A DNA stretch of 18,640 nucleotides from Acanthamoeba sp. SK_2022b. Its lineage: Eukaryota > Discosea > Longamoebia > Acanthamoebidae. Location of the stretch: positions 1 through 18,640 of the forward strand of contig JANDJZ010000844.1 of assembly GCA_027943245.1 (NCBI GenBank). The letters run 5' to 3'. The notes beneath the pieces are model-generated. The model worked only from the letters and a program-made list of their open reading frames with translations. It searched no databases and was not told the DNA's origin. Positions 1 through 9,967 of this stretch are shown piece after piece; position 1 is the first letter of the stretch, and each line of letters opens with the position of its first letter. A program made the position numbers and the translations under genes.

Positions 1-4058
<4,058 letters not shown>

Positions 4059-4151
4059 ATCCAGCCCGCGTTGTTGGTCCAATGAACAAGGAGTACCCAA
4101 CAACAAGGGAGAGAAGTGAGTGGCCACCAGAAAGAGGGGGGGGTCAGGGAA
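4059..4151. other. 3' flank of the BEACH gene
   Basis: This is sequence after the TGA at 4056-4058. I see no AATAAA signal. A run of eight G at 4136-4143 leads into the next segment. No gene is seen in it. Confidence 0.5.
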
Positions 4152-4311
4152 TCAAACCCTGGGCCTTCTGCGCCGTGATGGGCCCACGAAGTCGCTGTAG
4201 AGGTCGAACGTCATCAGTGGTGGGTGCAAAAGAACATCTTCATCGGCCCACTCACTGTGCACGTCAATGTTGGCCCATTGCAAACAACGTCGCAGATGTT
4301 GACGACACGCC
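4152..4311 (-). pseudogene. possible last-exon remnant on the minus strand, unrecognised
   Basis: On the minus strand a pyrimidine-rich stretch ending in CAG (4312-4320) is followed by about 52 open codons to a TGA at 4152-4154. The peptide includes DVHSEWADEDVLLHPP and FDLYSDFVG. The segment is rich in CpG, like the host genes and unlike the block that starts at about 4320. It could be the 3' exon of a host gene whose upstream part was displaced or destroyed by the mobile-element block. I do not recognise the peptide. It could equally be a chance open frame. Confidence 0.25.
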
Positions 4312-4733
4312 CTGTAAAGGCAAGAACACTCATAATATATGAGCTTGCAGGAGGATACAATATCTCAGCATATTGCAGGCTGCATCATGCCAATGGTTGA
4401 GGACAATTATGGTTGACCCTTAATGTCAACCATATGTGTGTATGTTGTGTTGCATTCATGCCTGCCTATGGTATTTTGAAAAAAAAATGGTGAATTTACA
4501 TAATGATGATACCTTGTGGAGGTTGTCGACAGCTGCTACTGCTTGTGCTTGTGCTACTCTGTGTCACCACCATTGCCATGCTATCACAACTAGGACTTAC
4601 CAATTTTAATGTGGTGTATCAGTTTACATGCACCCAATTCTTCCATCTATATGCCCATGATTGTAACCAAGGATCATCTCAACAAGCTTGAGTGCAGAGC
4701 AATGATGTGGCAGGGCTACTGAAAGCATTGATG

Positions 4734-4820
4734 AATCAGTAAATCATTTGTTGATGCACAGATGCTACAGGACACAGAACTTGGGGAATTTGACATTCTT
4801 ATGCTCTGTGGAAGAGCTTT
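4734..4820. repeat. direct repeat copy A (partner at 5622-5718)
   Basis: This stretch aligns in the same orientation with 5622-5718, about 85-90% identical by eye outside a 6-nt gap. Shared words include GATGCACAGATGCT and AGGACACAGAACTTGGGGAA. One difference is CA here against CG in copy B, fitting CpG decay. Similarity ends at the GAGCTT near 4820. Confidence 0.8.
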
Positions 4821-4874
4821 AACAACCTCCACTATTAACAAATGAGAGGTCAAAAATGACTGGTGTTTTTTTGA

Positions 4875-4952
4875 GCAATCATTCCTTGGAATGAGGCACT
4901 AACAGGGGAATTACTGAAATTAATCACACAGTAATTGAAATTCCAAGATTGC
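4875..4952. repeat. nested inverted repeat (MITE-like hairpin)
   Basis: The outer arms are GCAATC plus CTTGGAAT (4875-4880 and 4885-4892, split by 4 nt) and ATTCCAAGATTGC (4940-4952). The inner arms are AATTACTG (4909-4916) and CAGTAATT (4929-4936). Together they can fold into one hairpin of about 78 nt. It could be a miniature inverted-repeat element or the folded end of a larger transposon. Confidence 0.6.
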
Positions 4953-5266
4953 AATAATTAAGGGAGGGGTAAAGGCTTGGCAAGAGCAATACAACAGTTT
5001 TTAATTGGGTAAAATTTCAGTTTTTGTTAAAACAAAATTTTAGGGTCTTAATTTTTGGTGCAGCAAAAGGAAGTTAAACTTACTCATGGGCTAACAAAAC
5101 CAGGTGGTGTGCTGGTTATTGTTGTTGTGTAGTTGAGATGAGATGGTGGTTTGGTGTTGTGATGTTCAACATCTGATTTGCATGAAGTTACCACATAGTT
5201 TTGTGTATGTGTGCAAGGGTGAGAGCCTAATGTGCCAGTGGTGTGCACAGTACAACACATGATGGG

Positions 5267-5274
5267 TATATAAG
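5267..5274 (+). promoter_or_regulatory. TATA box (TATATAAG) inside the mobile block
   Basis: TATATAAG lies about 140 nt upstream of the ATG at 5414. It closely resembles the TATATAAA of the histone gene in this window. It is the plausible promoter of the interrupted gene fragment that follows. Confidence 0.5.
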
Positions 5275-5413
5275 AGGCAAAATGTTGTTGGTATTATGGG
5301 CAAGATGAAGAAAATCAGATTGAGAAATTGTTTTATTTGGATTGCATACATGCACGCAGTCCCTTACAAACGCTGCAATTACCCTGCTGGCCTGTGCTAC
5401 GAATTTTCAGGGC

Positions 5414-5642
5414 ATGAAGTACAATCCTCATGTGTTTACTGTGGATGACTTTGTGCAACGGCTCAACACTTCCTCTAGAGAAACTCTGGCTTTCCTGCTT
5501 GAATGTTGCTTGCTTCCTGCTGATGTAAGTGATACATCTTGTGCTCCTTTTCAATATGGCGCAAATGCTCAAACTTTTGCTTCTTCAGCTGGGCCCTCTG
5601 TGCTGTTGTCATGCGCTGATTAATCACTCAATCATTTTTTGA
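5414..5642 (+). pseudogene. two-exon gene fragment, possibly the N-terminus of a transposase, cut off by the repeat junction
   Basis: TTTTCAG ends at 5410 and is followed by ATG at 5414 and 37 open codons to a strong GTAAGT donor at 5525. After a 64-nt intron, TTCTTCAG at 5581-5588 opens a second exon in the same phase. The second exon runs 17 codons and meets TGA at 5640-5642, just inside direct repeat copy B. The peptide contains TVDDFVQRLNTSSRETLAFL and a Cys cluster (LGPLCCCH). A helical segment ending in LLPAD followed by Cys recalls the zinc-ribbon N-terminus of ISXO2-like transposases, but this is only a resemblance. The 3' part is missing, apparently replaced at about 5622. Confidence 0.35.
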
Positions 5643-5718
5643 TGCACAGATGCTGCATAGGCCCAGGACACAGAACTTGGGGAACTTGACGTTCTTGTGC
5701 TCTGCATGAAAGAGCTTA
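5622..5718. repeat. direct repeat copy B, fused to the end of the RNase H frame
   Basis: This is the partner of 4734-4820, about 890 nt away in the same orientation. On the minus strand, the reverse transcriptase-RNase H reading frame runs through this copy for its last 31 or so codons. Recognisable RNase H sequence stops at HLPGN (about 5727), so the frame here is read through repeat sequence and is not conserved domain. Confidence 0.8.
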
Positions 5719-7193
5719 AAGAAAAGGTTGCCTGGGAGGTGGGCTGCCGCCAGGTGAACCTTGAGATGCTGGCATAGGTTGAAGATCTTCTTTGTTGTCT
5801 TGTTCATGGCAAGGTTGTGACCTCCCAAGTGGTTGATGTATGCTACTGCTGTAATGTTGTTGCTGTGCAGGAGAACAGACTTTCCCTGCAGTGTTGGTGT
5901 GAGAGCTTGAAGGGCTTGGAGGACAGCCTTCAGCTCCAGCTTGTTGATATGGTGACCTTGCCTCTTCCACCAGCTGGTGGAAGTAGTGGTTGATCCCTTC
6001 AGGGCTGCGCCCCAGCCAGAATGGGAGGTGTTGGTCTTGAGCACTGTGTTGAAGGGTCTTGCCATTGCCATGTGGCTGTCCCACTTCAACAGTCCCTCCC
6101 TCCATTCCTTGAGGTTGTTGATGGCTGCCTGTGAGAGGGTGATGTGGCTGTTCCAGCTGCTGTGAGTGCTGATGTTGTGGTAGAGGTTCTGGAGTAGCAG
6201 TTGTGCTGGGAGAACTGCCTGTGCAAGGGACACACAGTGGCCTGCCACTGCTGCTACTTGTTGGACTGGGATCAAGCCTGTGGAGCTTGCTGCGTGGATA
6301 AGGTGTGAGATGTTGTGATGCAAGGTGTGTGCTTTCGCCAATGGGACTTGGAACCGTGGTTTGCCTGAGGTGTCCATGGTCAGGCTGAGGAACTCCTTTG
6401 ATTGGGATGGTTCCAGGGATGACTTGTCCCAGTTCACTGTCCAGCCCAGGCTGTTGAGGAGCTCCAGTGTGGTTGAGCAGGATTGGAGGGCTTCTAGCCT
6501 GCTTGAGGCCATGATGATAAAGTTGTCCATGTAGGCCATGCAGTGGATGCCCTTTGCTGTAAGGTGACTTATTGTGAACTTCATGAACTGAGTGAACGCC
6601 CAGGGGGATGTGTTCAGGCTGAATGGAAACACGTGGTATGTGTAGCGTTGGTTCTGCCACTGCAGTGCCATGAGGTGCTGGTGCTGCTTGGTGATCTTGA
6701 TGTGGTGGAACCTGTCCTGAAGGTCCAGTGTGAAGAGGAAGTTGCCTGGTTGGAGCAGCTGGGCGAGCTCCTTCAGCCTGCTGAACTTGAACTTTGGTGG
6801 GTGTAAGTATGTGTTGATGAGCCGCATGTTGATGATGAGGCGCAACTTCCTGTTCTTCTTGGGAACTACGCTGATAGGGGAGAGGTGTGCTGTCTTGAGT
6901 GGTAGCAACTCTTGGAGCGCCCTCTCCTGGATGAGTTGGGTGATCTTGTTCTCCATGTAGTCCTCCTTGAATGGGGAGAGGCAGTGGTTTCTCAGCTGAC
7001 GAAGTGCTGGCAAACCAGAGAGTGGAAGTGGTACCCCCAAATGGATCCAATGCAGGAGGGTGGGTGGTGCTCCCTCCTGTTTCCACTGGTCCCACTGAGG
7101 GTGGAATGCACCCATGATGGGTGTGCTTGGCCCAGTGGGTGGGTTTAGGGTAGATGTCCCCCTGGACAGGGACACTGACCTGGGCTCTGGCAT
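5628..7193 (-). CDS. DIRS-like retroelement reverse transcriptase-RNase H, open but catalytically decayed
   Basis: The 521-codon frame starts at ATG 7193, 2 nt after the gag-like stop and in another frame. RT landmarks in order are LRLIINMRLINTYL, FLFTLDLQDRFHHIKI (motif A Asp kept), FPFSLNTSPWAFTQFMK (motif B), AYMDNFIIM (motif C, where YxDD is expected) and LGWTVNWDKSSLEPSQ. The thumb follows, then an RNase H domain with TNTSHSGWGA, HINKLELKAVLQAL, LHSNNITAVAYINHLGG and AAHLPGN. The LELKAVL and AVAYIN motifs are typical of DIRS pol. The second RT Asp and two RNase H Asp positions read Asn. After HLPGN the expected C-terminus (a Leu-Ser-Arg-type end) is replaced by repeat sequence. No tyrosine recombinase is visible nearby. 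It is probably dead but little disrupted by stops. Confidence 0.8.
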   Translation of the reverse strand: MPEPRSVSLSRGTSTLNPPTGPSTPIMGAFHPQWDQWKQEGAPPTLLHWIHLGVPLPLSGLPALRQLRNHCLSPFKEDYMENKITQLIQERALQELLPLKTAHLSPISVVPKKNRKLRLIINMRLINTYLHPPKFKFSRLKELAQLLQPGNFLFTLDLQDRFHHIKITKQHQHLMALQWQNQRYTYHVFPFSLNTSPWAFTQFMKFTISHLTAKGIHCMAYMDNFIIMASSRLEALQSCSTTLELLNSLGWTVNWDKSSLEPSQSKEFLSLTMDTSGKPRFQVPLAKAHTLHHNISHLIHAASSTGLIPVQQVAAVAGHCVSLAQAVLPAQLLLQNLYHNISTHSSWNSHITLSQAAINNLKEWREGLLKWDSHMAMARPFNTVLKTNTSHSGWGAALKGSTTTSTSWWKRQGHHINKLELKAVLQALQALTPTLQGKSVLLHSNNITAVAYINHLGGHNLAMNKTTKKIFNLCQHLKVHLAAAHLPGNLFFKLFHAEHKNVKFPKFCVLGLCSICASKND

Positions 7194-7195
7194 CA

Positions 7196-8152
7196 CTAAT
7201 TGTGGCTGGTGCTAGTGCCTGTGCCAAGGCTTGGTGATGGGTTTGAATGGGGGGTTTGGTGTTTAGGCCATTTTGGCTTGTTCTGTGTCTGGGCAGGACT
7301 CTGGTTTGAGTTAGTGCCCTGCTTCTGCTTCTTGTTGTGCCAATGATTTGGCTGGGCTTGTTGCTTGTATGCTGTGAACTTCATTGCTGTGAAGAAGTGG
7401 TTGCACTTGGATGAGTCCATTGTGGTGGAGTTGAGTGTGTGCCAGGCAGGGAGGGTGTCTGTTGGGAGGGCCTTGCAAATCCATGTGTGGTCCTGAGCCT
7501 GGAGTTGGGATTGCATGCTGGTGAGTGTGGTGATACTGATGTCCTTGAATGTGTTGGCAGCCTTGGGGTAGGCCTCTGAAGCTGAGGAGGCCATTTGGAA
7601 CACCACTTTGAAGATCTTGAACAAGTTGTGCTGCAGGGCCACTGTGGCTTTCTCATCCTTGGACAGGCCAATGTTGGAAGCTGAGGGGAAGGTAGTGCCT
7701 GAAATTGGGACATTACTAAATCCTTTATGAATGGATTTGTAATGCTCCCATACTCCTGGAGAGAGTGGAGTAAGGCCTGTGAGGATGGGCAGGCGTGGTG
7801 CAGGTTGCAGAATGGGAAGCACTGGCGTTGAGGGGGCTGCAGATGTGACTGCTGTGGGAATTGGTGTGTGTGCTGATAACAGGGGGTTGCTTGAAGGGAC
7901 CTCTGTTGAAGGGGAAGGACTGGAGGAGGACGAACTAGAAGGGTTGTTGATGTGGGGTAAGGTGAACTTGACCCCTTTGTCCTTGGTGGTTGACCCTGGG
8001 GCCTGTGCATGGAGGGACTTGATGATAGCAGTGATCTTGGTGAGGCTAGATTTGACTTTGTTGAACTCTGTGTGTGAGATTGTGGAAGAACTGTCTGAGA
8101 AGGTCCTGTTGGAATCATGGTTCTTGATTTTGCCTTTGTTGGGCTTGGACAT
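7196..8152 (-). CDS. gag-like ORF of the DIRS-like retroelement
   Basis: This is a 318-residue frame directly upstream of the RT frame on the same strand. Its TAG (7198-7196) is followed after 2 nt by the RT ATG. The protein is rich in Ser, Pro, Thr, Lys and His, with a Ser/Pro-rich stretch (about residues 70-95). A middle part (about 140-260) contains WEHYKSIHKGFSNVP and ATVALQHNLFKIFKVV, and the tail (from about 265) is rich in Gln, Asn and Lys. No zinc knuckle is seen. The position and composition fit the gag-like ORF1 of DIRS or related elements, likely a nucleic-acid-binding coat protein. The frame is intact despite near-absence of CpG. Confidence 0.6.
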   Translation of the reverse strand: MSKPNKGKIKNHDSNRTFSDSSSTISHTEFNKVKSSLTKITAIIKSLHAQAPGSTTKDKGVKFTLPHINNPSSSSSSSPSPSTEVPSSNPLLSAHTPIPTAVTSAAPSTPVLPILQPAPRLPILTGLTPLSPGVWEHYKSIHKGFSNVPISGTTFPSASNIGLSKDEKATVALQHNLFKIFKVVFQMASSASEAYPKAANTFKDISITTLTSMQSQLQAQDHTWICKALPTDTLPAWHTLNSTTMDSSKCNHFFTAMKFTAYKQQAQPNHWHNKKQKQGTNSNQSPAQTQNKPKWPKHQTPHSNPSPSLGTGTSTSHN

Positions 8153-8230
8153 AGTGGCTGATCATGTACTCATGAATGGTAGATCTATGCAGATGAGTGA
8201 GCAAGAGAAAGAAGACCAAGATTCTGGACC

Positions 8231-8289
8231 TGTTTTAATATTTATTATTTTATTGTTGTAGACCTTGGAATAAAATAAATATTAAAACA
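8231..8289. repeat. 16-bp AT-rich inverted repeat upstream of the gag-like ORF
   Basis: The arms are 8231-8246 (TGTTTTAATATTTATT) and 8274-8289, perfectly complementary, around a loop of 27 nt. It lies about 80 nt before the gag-like start on the minus strand. It could be part of the element's leader or terminus, or a terminator for a neighbouring transcript. Confidence 0.6.
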
Positions 8290-8319
8290 ATGCAGAGAGT
8301 GTTCTGATGAAGAGTAACT

Positions 8320-8341
8320 AGTGTTATCTTCAGATAACACT
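8320..8341. repeat. 10-bp palindrome AGTGTTATCT / AGATAACACT with 2-nt centre
   Basis: This is a perfect inverted repeat with the arms separated only by TC (8330-8331). It sits 30 nt beyond the AT-rich inverted repeat. The two may mark the 5' region or an end of the retroelement. Confidence 0.6.
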
Positions 8342-8854
8342 TGTTCAAGATCAGTGGCATGTTAAGTTGCTCTACTGCATCTAGCACTCTCAGTGGTGTC
8401 CTCAGATGTCAATTTCAACAGAGAGTCAGTTATGGCAGGGGTAAACTGAAGTAGCAATTTTATTCATTTCATGGCCATACAGCCAGCCTCATCATGTGGC
8501 AGGGGTGTGATTTTGTCAAGTTAGTTTCTGATTTCATATTGCATGGCTGAATAATAAATGAATTTAAATTGGTTTTTTGGGGGTACTTTTTTTCTCAAAG
8601 GAGTGTGGGCTTGTTGTGTGCTGAGGGTTTTTCAAATTTCTTCCATACTTCACAAGGGAGGCAAGCCACATTCTCCAAGATGTTGTGTGCTGCCCATGGT
8701 TCTCAATTTTTTTAATTCAAATCAATACTGCCCCTTCAGGCTGTCTCAGAGAACAGAAATCTCATTGCAATTTGGAACATTTTAATTGCCAACCACATGC
8801 CAGAAAAGAAATTAGTTAACTGAAATACCTTGCCCATTTGATCTACTATGATGA

Positions 8855-8929
8855 CATTACCTGGGTGTGATTGTGGACAACAACTTGCAAATTGGCACAA
8901 AGCAAACATAAAAAGATATGTTTATCTTT
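8855..8929 (+). pseudogene. scrap of LINE-type reverse transcriptase with a frameshift
   Basis: The plus strand reads HYLGVIVDNNLQ (8855-8890). After a 2-nt frame change it continues WHKANIK (8893-8913). Non-LTR reverse transcriptases commonly carry a YLGV-x-x-D-x-x-L-x-W-x-x-H-I segment after the catalytic palm. Nothing else of the element is recognisable on either side, so it is a short, decayed fossil. A chance match is possible. Confidence 0.35.
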
Positions 8930-9083
8930 CCCCTAGGCCCTGTCCCCAGCCAAAGTCTCTCCTGAATATGCTACACTACATTGACTCACCAACATCACCA
9001 CCAATCAGGACAATCTCCTCCTTTGCCTCCCTCATAAGATCCTCCTCATCACCTCCTTTCTCCCTACATGTCCCTTCTTCCTA

Positions 9084-9689
9084 ATGGCCAGCACCAACAA
9101 GACTCAATGCATGTGGGCGCACTACCAGTTAAACAACAGGACAGGGGGAAGCAAAGAAGCATGTCTGGCAGGCCCTTCAGCTGTCAACAAACCCTCACCA
9201 GGTCACTGCCTGGACAGCCTGCATCCCCTTGCCACTGGTCTCCCCTTGCTGCCAGTCTCCACCTTGCTGCCCACATCCACCTTGCCACTGTCAACCCCAC
9301 CCCTCATATCCACCTTGCCACTCACATCCACCTCACTGCTGTTCTCCACCTCACCACCTCATCTCACTGCCAGTCTCCACATTGTAACTGGTCTCCACCT
9401 CACCACTTGCCCACATCCTTGCTACCACTCCACCTTGCTCCACCTTGCTGCCTGGTTTTGTGTCAGTCTCCACTGTGCTGCTCACCTCCACCATGCTGCC
9501 AGTCTCCACCTCACCACTGGTCTCCTTGCCAGTTTCCACTGTGCCAGCAGGGAGGTGGTCTGGGCAGCAATGTGCATTGTCTCTTTCTTTTGTGTGTGTG
9601 ATTACACCACTGACAGCAACAGAAAAGTGACCAATAGAAAAAAACTGGGGGACAGGGCCTTACCACCCATGAGGGCCAAAACTGAGTAG
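9084..9689 (+). other. 201-codon open frame, low complexity, doubtful
   Basis: The frame starts MASTNKTQCMWAHYQLNN and then becomes a Leu/Thr/Ser/Pro/His repeat where it crosses the minisatellite. A second frame over the same stretch is also open, so openness is explained by base composition (few A/G-containing stop contexts). The first 45 codons look less repetitive and could derive from a mobile-element protein. No family is recognised. Confidence 0.15.
9222..9553 (+). repeat. degenerate 18-bp minisatellite
   Basis: Units resembling TCTCCACCTTGCTGCCAG recur about 15 times with substitutions and small length changes. Examples begin near 9239, 9257, 9275, 9477, 9501 and 9519. The array is entirely free of CpG, and the plus strand is very poor in G and rich in C. 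An 18-bp unit keeps frame, so protein frames across it stay open. Confidence 0.75.
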
Positions 9690-9701
9690 GTCCCTCCCCA
9701 A

Positions 9702-9967
9702 CGTTAAAGCTTAAACTCAATCTTGCTTTTTTAAAAACAAAACGGTTAATCTGTTTCTACACAGGAGAAGAAAGCAGTGGACGGCAAACAACAGGTGTAT
9801 TGCACCCGCATGTATGGAATTCTACAGCAGTTATGTTATCGAATTAATACAAATTTTATTTTCTCTGAACAAGTCAAAGTCCAGGAGCCAATGGCAATGT
9901 TGGTGCACCACGTTCGATAAGTTTATAACGCAACGGGTGGGCCTTATGTGCATCTGACAAACACAAC
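9702..9967 (+). promoter_or_regulatory. upstream region of the fibre-like gene, with a TATA-like element
   Basis: CpG reappears at 9702. TTTATAAC at 9922-9929 lies about 40 nt before the ATG at 9968 and may serve as a TATA element with a very short leader. No other promoter motif is convincing. Confidence 0.3.

Larger units (their letters stand above)
4312..9701. mobile_element. CpG-depleted block of nested mobile-element remains
   Basis: CpG almost disappears here and returns at about 9702. From 4311 to 5354 I find one CpG (4527). From 7933 to 9117 (1,185 nt) there is none, and again none from 9120 to 9701. TpG and CpA are frequent. The flanking host genes have many CpGs in nearly every line. 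The block contains a DIRS-like retroelement, direct repeats, palindromes, a LINE scrap and a minisatellite. Long parts (4312-4733, 4953-5266, 8342-8854, 8930-9083) hold nothing I can name. CpG loss of this kind usually reflects deamination of methylated cytosine, which is an inference here. Confidence 0.85.

Noticed and set aside
4141..4195. tRNA-like T-arm on the minus strand (GGTTTGATTCC with a perfect 5-bp stem)
   Set aside because: The matching 5' acceptor strand, D-arm and anticodon arm are missing.
4503..4691. 62-codon plus-strand frame with a hydrophobic N-terminus (secreted-peptide look)
   Set aside because: It lies in the CpG-poor block, has no promoter, no splice context and no recognisable sequence, and hydrophobicity comes from a CTG/CTT-rich stretch.
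5161..5173. Short palindrome GATGTT-C-AACATC near the TATA box at 5267
   Set aside because: It is too short and isolated to support an operator or element boundary.
5716..7227. 503-codon minus-strand frame overlapping the RT ORF
   Set aside because: It is Pro/Ser/His-rich with no recognisable domain, and the overlapping frame carries clear RT-RNase H motifs. Its openness follows from the A/C-rich coding strand. It shows no tyrosine-recombinase motifs.
9267..9420. CRISPR-like or satellite array
   Set aside because: The units are contiguous, 18 bp and diverged, with no unique spacers. It is an ordinary minisatellite.
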